In this document: one piece after another, positions 47,501 to 59,370 of the stretch
Numbering within the stretch: the first letter of the stretch is position 1
Layout: each line of letters starts with the position of its first letter
Origin: Apostichopus japonicus
Lineage: Eukaryota > Echinodermata > Holothuroidea > Aspidochirotida > Stichopodidae
DNA: 64,000 nt
Direction of reading: 5' to 3'
Assembly (NCBI RefSeq): GCF_037975245.1
Contig: NC_092566.1
Location: 5,950,001 to 6,014,000, forward strand
Notes under the pieces: model-generated
What the model was told of the DNA's origin: nothing
Seen by the model: only the letters and a program-made list of their open reading frames with translations
The model's database searches: none
Program-made: the position numbers and the translations under genes

Positions 47501-50500
47501 TGGTAGAAGTGGTTGGTAGTAATATCAACTAAATGGGTGTGAAGTATCACCATATGGGAGCAATTAAGAAGTATCCTGTTCTGATAGTGTGACCTTTAAG
47601 GTCATCTTTGGGTAAAATATCTCCCTGGAAGGTCAAGGGGAGAGGTCAAAATGAGGAGATTCAGGGATGTCTGGGTATGAATGTATAGAGAGAAGTGCCA
47701 AAGGACATATCACCTGAAGGGAAAACCTTGCTTATTTAAGCAAAAAAAAAAAACTGGCTTCTTTGCAAATTTTGAGAGATATCAGATTTGGATGTGATAA
47801 AATAACCAGAACTTCTTTGTCTTTCGTAAATGATGCATGCTATGAATTGATACATGTATGTTATTCATTGGAGAGATAACATTCATGTGACTAAGACTTG
47901 ATTATGATTTAGAGCTATGCGCATACCTCACACAGACTTTAAATGTTCGGTTGTGAGACGACTTTGTAACCCATCTTTAGTGATAAGTTTGTTTCTTTAA
48001 GTGTGCCTGCTTGCGAGCCTAAAGTGTTTGTTTGCTAGTTGGCAGTATATGTAGTATGGTTGTTTATAACTTTAACATCTATGTTAATAGTTGAATTAAA
48101 ATGATTCATTAAGTTCAGATGTACACTAATGAACTGATTTTGATATATGTCCAACTTGGTTTTTAGCCCTGGTCTTGACATATTTTCAAATACGAACAAC
48201 AACAATATAAAGCCAATGCAGTCGGTAATTTCGCTACTCCTTCGTCACTTTTTAACAATCAAGTAATTTCAACCAAAGCAATTACTGTAGCGAACCTTGA
48301 AGCCACCTACCACAATCAGTCTTTGTTTTTGATTTTCACTCACTCACATGGCTAAAAAATTATCATTATAAATGTAACACATTTCTTGTTAACTTTAAAC
48401 AGAGATCAATGTCCCCCCCCCCCCCTCCTCTCCTTTCTATAAGTCTAAATGGTACTTAACCTTCACTGTAGGATAGTTAATCAGCACGCTCTCTCTCCCA
48501 GGTAACCTTTGTTCAACCTCTGTTGAAAGAGGTCAATGGTTACAGAGCTGAATACCATGGATGTTTTCATTCATTATTTACAAGAATTTGAGGAGTTGTT
48601 TGTTACCAGTGTCTGTTTGTAGAAACACAGCTTTGGTCGATGTGATAGTTAGTATAATGTCTTGGCCTCAAGTTAGAAAGGTATTAGTTGGCTTGATTGA
48701 AATGTGTAACCCAGAGAGAGGATTTATTAGGGAGGATGTCTGGGCTGGTTAATACTCAGATGACTCTAAGGTAATGAAAAGAGATCTAAATGTTGAAAGA
48801 AGGGGAGAGGGGTGAATGAATTAAGGAGCACAGTGCAGTGGGCAGGATGGGGGGAAGGGGGGAGGGGGAGTTAGTGGTACCTTTAGTACCAAAGGCTGTG
48901 GCACTGAGTGATTATTTTACATTTTTGTAGCCCCGAGTAGGTCACATGACTTTATCAATTTATGTGGAAATAACCACTGATCTGTTCATTTTGTTCAAGT
49001 GACATATACAGATGAATTAGAACAGAAAAACATTTTTAACTACGATGAAATGTGATCAAATTGTAGCTTTCATCCACTCGTTCAATTCTGGGAGACATCA
49101 AGATCGGTGACACTGAAGTTCTGTAAATATGTACCACCCAGTATATCATCACAAGAGTGGTAATGACTGTAAAATAATGGCAAATACCATATATAATGTT
49201 TATCTGGAAGGAAAGGCAAACAAGAAAGTTAAGGCCATTAATTAGGTGAACTTTTAATAGCCATATTAACCATATGTTTGTACAGAATCACTTAAACGAG
49301 ACTATCTATTTCGGTTTGGTTTACAAAAACATGAATTTTATATGTGCATGCAAGTTTATCATATCAATGTAGAGTGTCAGATGTCAGCCCAATGTTTGTA
49401 CAAGACTTGAAGGTATACCTCCCTACAAGTTGGTTGGCAACAACAACCTTGACAACTAGCTCAGAAATGCACAACAAATTTAATTTGGCAAAGTCGCTGT
49501 TTATGCCGAGGAGGGGAGGCCTAGTTAGCTGCCAATGCCTGGAAGAAGTATTCCTGATTTATTGTCATACGGTATAATGTGAGCCACTTTGACTCTCTCG
49601 GTTCTCATCTTTTGCTGGTCATAAATTGATGCATGCATTTTTCTACATGTGTACCTTATTGCCTAACAGTCAGAATGTAAGGTTAATTCGTACGTAAGGT
49701 GTGCTTTTAGAGATTAGAGCTTCTTCAATACTACAGTACAATTTTGCAGTTTTGCTGGAGTTGTTTGTAGTGTTGTAAACTCTTCAGACAGCTTCAATTT
49801 GTTACAAATCAAAACTACATGTTTTGTGAAGCTTGCCATATATATATATATATTAGACCCATGAGTAGTTTCTCCACACTCTGACAATTTTTGAATCCTT
49901 CTATAGTAATTATCTACCAGTATCATACACATGAGCTGCTATCTGAGGTAATTTCGTATCCACTCAAATGCAGCTTTCAAAACAACAAAGAAAACAATTT
50001 GCCATTTTCAAGCTATCTCTGTTTTTCATGAAGGTATCTTTGTCATTCTATTTATAGTGAAGAGGAAGGAAGTGAGTTTTCAGTTGACTGCATGCTGCTA
50101 CATTATTCATTATTTGATTTGTATCATATGCATATGTATCAGGCAGATATAATAGGTGATTGGATCTTTAGTCTTTCATTCAAACAGCTTACTTCAGACT
50201 AAATTAATAAATTAACCCAGTCTGTTAATCGGTTCTGTCTAGCTCTTATCCACCATGGTGTTAGTGCAGAGTTAACATTTATGATGATTTAATATGTCAT
50301 TATGTTGTGCCATAAATCTTCCAATTTAAGAGACATAATGCAAAAATTTAATGGTAGTCTACAATATCTAGTGAATTCATGTAATGGATGTTTTGTGACA
50401 GTCTCAGACATAATTTTGTATAAGGTACAGGTATGTCAAATAGAAACCAATTTGCAAAGATCCAGTTAGTAGAATTAGTGAGCAAGGACCCTCCCATCAT

Positions 50501-52286
50501 TGTAAGGGGGGGAGTACAATTTGTGTAGGGAATATGATAATTGCCACATATGTCAAGAGAAAGTAGAATCTCCTCAAATCTAGTATAAGAGTCACATGTG
50601 GGTGTTGTGATACTTGGCTGCCCAAGAACAAGTTGGTTGAAGTGATCAATTCTTGACTTTTCTTGTGGACTTAACATACCAGGATATCTCTTGGGACCAG
50701 AAAAAATCACCCTTTAATGGGCCCAAGCATCTTAACCTATGCTGAAACCTTTTGGATATGACAAAATTGTCCTATTAAAAGAAATGTATTCCTCTCAAGG
50801 AAAATTACCTTTCACCTCCTGTACCAAAAACAGCTTTTCCTATGGTCATAAAAACTGAGCCACATCAGCACATGTAAAGTATGAACTATGAAGCCTGGTA
50901 GGCTTTTCCCTTCTTGAGATATTGTTTACAAAATAATCCTACATTGACCTGCACTGACCTTAGTTGGCCTTTTGAACTCTTTCCAAACTTTAGACTATCA
51001 GAGCCATGAGGCAACTTACCATTGTCAAAATAACTTGTCATTTTAAACTGTTCATTATGATCTTTGTTGATCTCAAATGAACTTACATCTTTATCCTTCC
51101 AAAATAGCAAAACACATATACACGCACAATAAATACACACATGACTTCCTAGGTTACCTGCCTGCATGCGTGCACAATAACAACAACATGTACACTGTTT
51201 AAATGATGCATTTCACATAAACACCCTCATGTATGTATTTAACAGTGCCTGGACTGTCTCTCCTAAATACAAAGCCAAGGATATATGTAATCTTTAGTTA
51301 GTGTCTATCAGGCAGGCAGAATCATCTACTAGCCTGACTTTCACATACTGTAGATATATATATACTTTCTCTGCTGATTTTCAACCAGTAAATCTTCTCT
51401 AATTGCTGCAACTATTTTATTGGGTGTCTCCTGTCAGGCAGGCCTGCTCAGTGCTTTTGACCTTTGGATGTAGCTATGTGTGGAATCCAAACCACAACCA
51501 CAATGCTCTCTCTCCCCCAACACTGATCTTGTCTAGGGTATCAACTTATAGTGTTACATTACATAGGAGCCAATATTGCTCCTGACAGTGGTGCACACAC
51601 AGGGTTAAAGTGGTGTGTGTGTGTATTGTCAAGTGATTAAAGGGGTATATATACCAAATCAGCATACAAATTAGGAATACAAAACAATACAAATCAGCAA
51701 ACAAATAAGGAAAGAAAATAGGAAAGCTAAAAGAACGTACCTAACGTGCCTGCCATGTGATGTATGTCAATGTGTTACAACCGTTATATATTTCTGGTGT
51801 ATGTCAATGTTCGCCTGTTATTTTTCCCATAGGATTCCAATGGACCAAAATTTCAAAATTCAAGTAGGATGTTGAAACTTTCTATGCTATCTCTCTGCTT
51901 CAAATAACCAACACTCATCCTAATAGAACAAAGAAAATACCAATTTCAATACTGAAAACTGCATGTGTTGATTTTTCGTGTTGGTTTACTGTGTAAAGGC
52001 CCATATAGTCAAAAGTGTCTTCTAGTCAGATTCTAACATTTTATTCCCTACATGTTGATTATAATTTAAGTTTTCACTTTTAATACTTGTGTATCAAATG
52101 GCTTGTTTATTATGGGAAATGAAAGACCTTTGCAATGATCAAAAGCTTGGTGATGACAAGTTTAAGATTTATTCCACTTCCTTTTGCCTTGATTACAGTT
52201 TATTTCTATAAAATGGTGTGATTGTTCTAGACCAGCCCAAAGAGACAAGTTTTTTCAATATTCCATTCTCCATATATTCCTTGCAG
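41569..52286. other. long non-coding stretch before the first recognised exon
   Basis: Either a large 5' intron of the ZMIZ gene or intergenic DNA. I searched by eye for the conserved N-terminal ZMIZ segments (DRHIQQTNDRL, LDWCGDPRAF, AVCAANRDKFTP) and did not find them here or further left. Simple-sequence features include A-runs (43313-43331, 45381), (GA)n near 47440, C-runs near 48413 and (TA)n near 49839. Open frames up to 120 codons, such as 50348-50710 on minus, are unrecognisable. Confidence 0.5.
42573..42585 (+). promoter_or_regulatory. perfect DR1 nuclear-receptor half-site pair
   Basis: AGGTCAAAGGTCA is an exact direct repeat of AGGTCA with one spacer base, the established binding site type for RXR, HNF4 and COUP-TF receptors. 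It lies inside a GGTCAAAGG-rich region (also near 42727), which looks like a dispersed repeat, so the site may be carried by repeat DNA rather than selected for function. Confidence 0.35.
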
Positions 52287-52422
52287 CTCAGCTGTCCCAT
52301 TGGTGTGAAGAACTTGGAAAGCTTTTGTTGTTACGGAAAAGTCGAGCTTTAGAGGGAGCCAGAGTTTCAGCTTCTTCGATGCACCACTCTATGCCCAAAG
52401 CCTTCTCACAAGTGCCTCAGAG
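52287..52422 (+). CDS. ZMIZ1: ZMIZ co-regulator, exon (end of N-terminal domain)
   Basis: First recognised exon of a ZMIZ1/ZMIZ2 orthologue, a nuclear co-regulator of the PIAS-like family that in vertebrates works with Notch1, androgen receptor, p53 and Smad3/4. Two bases complete a split codon, then QLSHWCEELGKLLLLRKSR closely matches vertebrate ZMIZ1 (SSWCEELGRLLLLRHQKSR). This segment ends the N-terminal TPR-like domain that binds Notch1 in mammals. The rest (SSMHHSMPKAFSQVPQ) is less conserved. The acceptor follows a pyrimidine tract ending TTGCAG and the donor is GTAAGT. The exon ends after two bases of a codon, matching the next exon exactly. The preceding exons, with the start codon, are not in the recognised part of the window. 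Confidence 0.95.
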
Positions 52423-53565
52423 GTAAGTTCAAACCTGAGCTCTTCCCAAAATGTAGACCCACAGTTTGTCATGTAAATATAAAACCTGAGCTAACATTAG
52501 GAGATAAGGTGCATATGATAGTCCGAACCTCATCAGGTCAGGGTATTTAAACCGGCATTGTATCTTCAATGTAAACCTGAACTTGATCTGATTTATATCA
52601 ACCTTGCAGTAATTTCAATAGAACAGACAAACCTTAAAATGTAAACCTGAACCTTATCTGGCTAAATATGAACCTTACTTCTAACGCGATAGGTAAGGCA
52701 AAGATAAACCTGCTTGGTTACTTAAATGTAAACCTGAACCTTATCTGGCTAAATATGAACCTTACTTCTAACGCAATAGATAAGGCAAAGATAAACCTGC
52801 TTGGTTACTTAAATGTAAACCTGAACCTTATCTGGTTAATGTGAACCTTACTTCTAATGCAGTTGATAAGGCAAAGATAGTCCTGCTTGGTTACTTAAAT
52901 GTAAACCTGAACCTTATCTGGCTAAATATGAACCTTACTTCTAACGCAATAGATAAGGCAAAGATAAACCTGCTTGGTTACTTAAATGTAAACCTGAACC
53001 TTATCTGGTTAATGTGAACCTTACTTCTAATGCAGTTGATAAGGCAAAGATAGTCCTGCTTGGTTACTTAAATGTAAACCTGAACCTTATCTGGTTAAAT
53101 ATGAACCATACTTCTAATGCAGTAGATAAGGCAAAGATAAACCTGCTTGGTTAGTTAAATGTAATCCTGAACCTAATTTGGTTAAATGAGGACCTTGATC
53201 TAATTCAACAGTGCAGGCTAATGTAAACCTGAACCTTGTAAATATAAAACCTGAACCTTTTCCAATATGAATAACCTTCATACTCGTACCTTATCAAGTA
53301 CCTGGAAAGCTTACTTGGTAAATTAAGCACACACACAAACAAAACCAAAAAAAATCCAAAAAATTTGCTTGCTTTGTTCCTGAAGCGTCCATATTCACCA
53401 GTAATTGTAATATGCAGGGTGTTCTTTGTTTGATATATTTGATATTGTTGGGGGTCTCTTCTCATAGAATTTTGTCTTTTGTTTGGGAATTCCTTTTCCT
53501 AAGCAATAATGATTGTGACCTGAGATTAATACATTTTCTTCTCACATTTGGTTCTTACCTATTAG
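52423..53565 (+). other. ZMIZ intron with satellite array
   Basis: Intron bounded by GTAAGT and ATTAG. Its central half is the 86/87-bp tandem array described at 52641-53170, with more degenerate GTAAACCTGA copies upstream (52571) and downstream (to about 53250). No alternative exon seen. Confidence 0.85.
52641..53170. repeat. 86/87-bp satellite with exact 173-bp dimer duplication
   Basis: Units beginning GTAAACCTGAACCTTATCTG start at 52641, 52728, 52815, 52901, 52988, 53074 and 53161. Two subtypes alternate: A (87 bp; GGCTAAATATG, CGCAATAGAT, ATAAACC) and B (86 bp; GGTTAATGTG, TGCAGTTGAT, ATAGTCC). The A-B dimer 52728-52900 is repeated base for base at 52901-53073, a small higher-order repeat that must be recent. 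Confidence 0.97.
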
Positions 53566-53714
53566 TGACGGCACTGTGTCATGGCAGCAGGGTGGTACCC
53601 AGCAGCAGCAGCAACAACAATCTCAGCAACAGTCACTTAGCGTGGTCGCCACAGTTTGGGGTGTCACTCAAACCACCAATAGCCCTCAACTTCAAAGCAA
53701 CTCTTTTGGCCAAG
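53566..53714 (+). CDS. ZMIZ1: ZMIZ co-regulator, polyQ and VWGVT exon
   Basis: The split Ser codon is completed, giving SDGTVSWQQGGT, then seven Gln (CAG x4, CAA x3 at 53600-53620), then QSLSVVATVWGVTQTTNSPQ and LQSNSFGQ. Vertebrate ZMIZ1 has SDGSFPYDSVPWQQ followed by GSLSVVTTVWGVTNTSQSQ at the same place, so SDG, WQQ and SLSVV.TVWGVT are shared landmarks. Human ZMIZ1, as I recall it, lacks the polyQ run here. The acceptor is ATTAG and the donor GTATGA is weaker than its neighbours. One base is left for the next codon. An open frame that continues left of the acceptor in another frame is a shadow. Confidence 0.96.
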
Positions 53715-53734
53715 GTATGATATGAGTGGCTCTT

Positions 53735-53880
53735 ATAATAATAATAATAAATGAGACTTATATAGCGCCAAATCAGTAAACAAAAGTTACTGCTCAAAGC
53801 GCTTTACAGAGAAAGTAAATTAATTTACAAAAGAACAAGTGAAAAAATGGGTCTTGAGTCGACTTTTGAAAGTAGAAATG
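53735..53880. repeat. dispersed TATAGCGC/GCGCTTTACA element
   Basis: After an (ATA)n start, the sequence has ACTTATATAGCGCC, then CAAAGCGCTTTACAG, then GGTCTTGAGTCGACTTTTGA. This order of motifs is a pattern I recognise as a common interspersed repeat in many aquatic animals. I cannot give it a family name with confidence. Right limit approximate. Confidence 0.6.
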
Positions 53881-54352
53881 TTGCTAAGTATGTAATATGT
53901 AATTATTAGGACATTTTATCTTAATGATAGACATTCTTTTGAGGAGAGCATTCTTCATTTCAATGATAAGATCATATGTTCTCACCATCTTACTCTACAT
54001 CCACCTTCCTGTCTGTCCAGTTAACTTTCCTCCTCTGAATAGGGATTGCTTTTGCTTCCTTTAATCACCTCATATATTCAGATGATTTCAGAATGCTATA
54101 TAGCCATCCTCAGTGCAAATTTATAAAACGTCATGCCACTGTGTTCACTGGTGCCTTCATGTCTAAGAAGGAAAGGTTTCATATATTGAATCTTAGTATT
54201 ATGTAACTGCCATCCAGTAACCTTCCTAACTAACCACTGCATAATCGAAAGCCCACAGCCATCATAATTAAGAACTTTATTTCTACCTTCCAACGACTAC
54301 CATTATTAAGCTCATTGTTTTTGGCAGAACTTACATACAATAATCACCACAA

Positions 54353-54552
54353 ATAAATATTGTATATCTGGCAACCCTGTAGCTGTCATAACTAAATACT
54401 GTGTAGCTGGCAACCCCATAGCTGCCATAACTAAATACTATGTAGCTGGCAACCACATAGCTGTCATAACTAAATACTATGTAGCTGGCAACCCCCATAG
54501 CTGTCATAACTAAATACTGTGTAGCTGGCAACCCCATAGCTGTCACAATTAA
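54353..54552. repeat. 38-39 bp tandem repeat, five copies
   Basis: Five copies of a unit containing GTAGCTGGCAACCCCATAGC and TGTCATAACTAAATACT, within the large ZMIZ intron. The first and last copies are diverged. The minus-strand open frame through it is a repeat artefact. Confidence 0.95.
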
Positions 54553-57500
54553 GCAGTATGTAGCTTGCAGTCAATAGATACCACAACCATTTTACTGTGT
54601 GCTAGCTGTTCACAGTGGGCAGTTATAAACTCAACTCAGAATAGTACCAATCCAGTGTGGTCTATATTTGGAACCTTGTAGGTGGCAGCAAACACCATCA
54701 ATACTAAGTCTGACAGGAAGCTTATCCCATTGACAAAGTGGCTCAAGGTTTGGCTTTTGAAGTATTGTTGTTAACAATGAATTTGAGCCAATTCTGCGCA
54801 CATCACCTGTAACCTAGTGTACAGAAGTTGTGGTTTACGACGAATCAAGAGGATGAGGTCATTTGGAGGCCATAGACTGCAGTCATGTTGTGGGAGGGTG
54901 GGTGGGTGGCTTGGCTGATCTGTAGTATGTAATGACTTCATTGCTAGGTGTGCACTTGCGAACTCTTACCTGTTGTGTTGCTTCCCATGAGATCTTCAAG
55001 CTTTAGTCACTATTGAAATTTGAAAATTCAACTTGGAACTTGACATCAACAAAGGAAATCAAATGGATGTTACAAATAGTCTTGAGAGATGTTTGTTTGA
55101 TTACCACTGAGTGTATTAGCAAAGATTGAGATTCTCAGGTTAGAAAACAATTTGCTATTCCTGTCAACATGACTGTTTACTCCCACATATTGGCAATTGT
55201 TACCAATTGGGCTGATAATGCAAGATTGATTAACATTAGAAGAGATCAATTTTAGTATCTACTTGGAATAAGTTACAGACATTTTCAATCTTTACCAGTA
55301 GTTCTGATCAATAATAACCCTTCAAGTTGAGTATAGTGTACATACAGAGATTGCTTTATCATTGTTAATCAATAGTTAACTGTATTCATTAAAGGAATCC
55401 ACTGAAGGCATAGATATATAATTAAATTTTTAATAAAAAAGATAGAATTTAATTTTTAATAGTATATATAATAAAATAGAATTAAATTTTAAATAATTTT
55501 TTTTTTTCATAGTTTACATATTTTTCACCTTTATTAAGCATATAACTAATTTTATATTTACTAGTCTTTGCTGTGTCAGAAGTAATCTGCTCCATTTACT
55601 TTTGTGCTATAACTCACCAGTGTAAGGTAGTGAAAACCACACTATGTGGTCTTGTTCATATTTCTGTTTATTGAATTCTTTGACAATGAAGACAAAGGGG
55701 ACACACATAAAAAAAATCCATAGAAAATTGACTTTGCTGTGGTTTGAGAGTAGCCTTGGTTGATTCTGAAGAGAATAAAGGAAATGAGCTCAAATCTGAA
55801 AAGATCAACCATTGATCATGCAAATGTATTCATTTTTTTAGTTTAAATACCATGGTCGTACTTACCTTTGGTATTTGACCAATCTGAAGGTTATCTCTTT
55901 CAGATATGTGTTACAACAACAGTTTATTCAACTAGCCCCAAAAATGGGATATGTGTGAAGGCCAAACACTCTTTGTGTCGGCCATTTTGTCATATTGGAG
56001 TTTCCCTGAAGTGAATATCTACTACAGGAATAATCTTAAACACTTCCAGTGGGCATGGTTGTCGTTCATGAACAAGTAGCAAGCATGGAAGTTTGGAGGG
56101 TTCTGAAATTTCCCTCCCCACAGATGAAGTTTGTAGTTTCTTTTGTAACATCACGTTAAATCATCACGGCCAATGAAAGTACGTAATTATTGCGAGATTT
56201 CTGCCTTTTGCAACGAGCATACCAGTAAGGAATATGGCACAATCCAGGAATGATGCCTCATTAGTGATTCAAGCCAACCACATACAAAAGCAAAGAAAAA
56301 ACAAATTTAATCTGAAAAATTAGTGTCTATGTCTGTATGTGTGGAATACCTGTGGTCTGTTTTTGTGTCTGTTTTCTCCTGGGCCCCTTTATAGATACTT
56401 TACAGTACAATGATAGACTTTTGCAACTCAAATGTTTCATTCCTCTTTTGTAACAAAACTGTTTTGTTTACAATGTTGCATGTATACCGCGTAGTAGTAG
56501 ATGAGATGGCATCGAGCATTTCCTCATGTTTTGATTAATACAGCTCTCTCTAGTTTAGTCCCACCAATCTCGGCCTAAGAACCTCCTCTCGACAGCCATA
56601 GCCGAGCAGTGTGTAAATGTGCCGTCAACCCAAACAACAGCCTGTTATAACATTGCAAGCAACCAAAGTGCATCAGAGAACACTTGATCATTTATTTGCC
56701 AGGGATGGTTGCATACTGATGGGTTTCACTTTAATTAAAGTTAGGATAAAGAGAATCGGTCGTCGTCGTTGTAGGTGTGGATAGCGATCTCTCCAGTCGA
56801 TTGGACAAGTGCACAGACTTTGTTCAATGGCGAGAGAGACATATATATATATATATCCACAGCAGTGTCAATGTAGTTAGTTGTTCTGACATAGTGAAAC
56901 AGAAAGCAGCAGATGTCACAGTCTGCTAGGGAGGTGGTCTCTGTGTTGTATCATGTAGTACAAAGGGATATTGGTTTAAGTGTCTCTAGTTTACCATTAA
57001 CTCATGTGCATTTGGCTTTGTGATATATTTTTTTTTTTGGTTTTTTTTGTTCTTCACGTAAAAAAAAGTTCAGGTCATGCAAAGTCAGTGGAATGTACTC
57101 TCAGATGACAAATTTTTACTGCTGTAGTAATAAAATCGAAGTTTAACTCATTATTAGCAGTATTTGGTAGTGTCTGTGTCTAGCAAAGTTTATTAGAATG
57201 TAATGAAATTATTCATTTTCGTCCTTTGTTAAAATTTCATTTATATTTTCATCTGTATCGTCTAAGATTAAAAGGCAAGTGTTAATCTCTATTTATGTCA
57301 AATTTGTTATGTTAAAATTGTCAGGAATGGGAGACCAAAGAGAAAAAGCTTGCTTCTAAGAGTATATAAGACTATATGGAACAGCCCAGTGCCGTTGTGT
57401 TTTAATAGTAAATGGTTTCTTCAGTTTTTGAGGGTTCTTTTTAAATTAGTAATTGTCGGTTTCTGGTAAACCTTCCATTAACAGTCATTTGTTACAGCAA

Positions 57501-57804
57501 CCCTAGCAGTCTTTATCTGTGATTTATATGGATAAGTAAAATAACTACCTACGCTTACAACAATATCAAGCCTCTCAGCAAATTCCATCTATACAACATT
57601 TGCAATTCTTATCTTCTGTTTCAATGATTCATATTTCCCAAGAAAAATCATCACCTATCCTACAGAAAGTATTGAGCCTGTCAGCAAATTCCATGGTGGC
57701 AGTTTTGAGACAATCAGCTAAATTCAATTATGATGGTATTGCAGTTTTTGTTTTTTTACTAAATTCTGGTGTTGTTTTTCTTGTTTCATGTTTATTGCTA
57801 GCAG

Positions 57805-57952
57805 GACCTATGACCAACATGAACCCTCAGTTCCAAGGCCAACAACACCCTTTTGCCAGTCAGGGGAAAGCAGGTTACAATATGCCAGCCATGCAGGGCA
57901 TGGGTCACTACAGTAGGGAGAGGGTTATGCCTCCTTACAGAACATCTAACGT
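57805..57952 (+). CDS. ZMIZ1: ZMIZ co-regulator, Met/Gln/Gly-rich exon
   Basis: Two bases complete a Gly codon, giving GPMTNMNPQFQGQQHPFASQ and GKAGYNMPAMQGMGHYSRER, then VMPPYRTSN. It corresponds to the vertebrate ZMIZ1 segment with NSPQFAGQQQQFSAKAG and later YIQQSMYGR: PQF.GQQ..F and KAG line up. The segment is probably disordered and part of the low-complexity linker between the N-terminal domain and the SP-RING region. The acceptor is TAGCAG, so AG occurs twice three bases apart. Use of the first would add one Ala. The donor is GTAAGT; two bases of the last codon carry over. Confidence 0.93.
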
Positions 57953-59370
57953 GTAAGTACCTATAAAATCATTGACCGTTGCTTTTATTAATTTATTCAA
58001 ACATTTAGGAGGACATGGTCCTGCTGGAGTTCATTTGGTAACCCCTTCAACTGTTTATAGTTCACAAAGTTACCGCTGCAAAATTTGGGTTTCAAATAGT
58101 GTTTTTTAAAGGCAAAAAATCCCATAGTTTTTAATTTTGTATAATGTAAACAAGAAATCATGACGTCATGTTTTCAGCTTAAGCATCGTACCGGAAAGAA
58201 CTAAGGTAATCAGGAAGCACTTCCTCATGACTGTAGATGGAATTGTTGCTTGTAATAACGGTTAAATGTGTTGCAAGGTTCTTAATGTAACTGACACTGG
58301 TTCGAAGAACTGCTATTAGAAAAATAGCAGGTTGAAGGCATGGTGTAAATGTATGATAATGTTGGCATACTCATTATGTATATATATCTCCAATATATAG
58401 CAAAGTGAAAGACTGTTGTATACAGTATTCACTCTTCAAGACACTTTGATTTGTTCGTATTTAGTTCCTTGCGTGAAGCAATGGAAACATATGTAGTCAG
58501 GTTGGTGTGTACATGTGTGCATGTGTGTATCTGTGATACTTGCTTGGGTCCGCCATAACTCAAGAACACGTCAATGGATATTTGTCATACTTGTTATGTA
58601 GATGTATTGTAGTGAGGAGGTGTGCCCTATCGGTTTTGGTGCTGACCTTATGAATAATAATGAGGTCATAGGGTCAAATGTAAAAATCTTTAAATTGCAA
58701 GAAACTCTGCAACCTTTGATCCCATTGTAGCCAAACTTGGTACCGAGTTGTTGCTTAATAGCTGGTACATGTAGGCCTAATTTTTTGGGACCATCTGGGC
58801 CCCAAACATTTCAGGGCTTATTTTCCACGTCAAATGCATTTAGGGACACATTTTTGGGGCCCGAATTTGCGGGACACAATTATTTTTGGGACCATTTGTG
58901 CTCACATTTGAGGCTATATGGCTATATTTTAGACTTATGAGGGCCCAAATATCTGTCGGGCACACTTTGGGAACCAAATTTTCGTTTGAACCTTTCGGGC
59001 CCAAATGATTTTGATCCAACACTTTTCTGGACCTAATTATGGGTGGTGCCATAGGGCTGTTGTGTTAGCATTAACTTTACTAATGGAGTGACTGATATAT
59101 GGTACCCTGACGTTGTGTGAGGTTGATTCTATGCATATTCATAAGAGACATTGTCATATTATATTAACCAGAGGTATGGTATGACGATAATATTGGGTGA
59201 TGACATATACATCACATTGGTCTTCGATTAAGCAAGGAACCATAGTGCCCATTTGGGCTATTGTTAATTTCTAATGAAAAGTTGAAATAATTCGTTTCTT
59301 ATTCATGGTGCTTTGTTTCAGCTGTGTCACATCATATAATATTAATATATGTAATTGTTTCTGCTACTAG
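57953..59370 (+). other. ZMIZ intron with diverged repeats
   Basis: Contains a member of the CCCTATCGGTTTTGG repeat family (about 58540-58760), similar to the copies at 36930-37215, followed by a degenerate GGGACC/GGGCCC repeat at about 58785-59050. No exon-like segment recognised. Confidence 0.8.
58785..59050. repeat. degenerate GGGACC/GGGCCC repeat, about 35-60 bp period
   Basis: Irregular recurrence of TTTTTGGGACCAT, GGGCCCCAAA, GGGCCCGAAT, GGGCCCAAAT and related words. It looks like an old tandem array in which only the GGGCCC/GGGACC cores are still visible. Both strands have open frames through it without protein character. Confidence 0.55.

Larger units (their letters stand above)
53715..57804 (+). 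other. large ZMIZ intron
   Basis: A 4.1-kb intron with the dispersed TATAGCGC repeat (53735-53880), a 38-bp tandem repeat (54353-54552), A/T-rich runs near 55420-55510, a T-rich tract near 57028-57050 and (TA)n near 56841. The last 200 bases before the acceptor stay open in the reading frame of the next exon from an ATG at 57600, which is probably coincidence. No extra conserved ZMIZ segment seen. Confidence 0.8.

Noticed and set aside
50348-50710. 120-codon minus-strand open frame
   Set aside because: No recognisable family, no repeat signature, no splice-like boundaries and AT-rich neutral composition; likely chance in 64 kb.
54331-54546. Tyr/Ser/Val repeat protein on minus strand
   Set aside because: It is the 38-bp tandem repeat read in one frame.
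57600-57804. Open frame running from an ATG into the ZMIZ exon at 57805
   Set aside because: The extension lies in the intron and its residues (Phe/Leu/Val/Ser from T-rich DNA) come from the pyrimidine-rich acceptor region; the splice-phase fit with the previous exon is exact.
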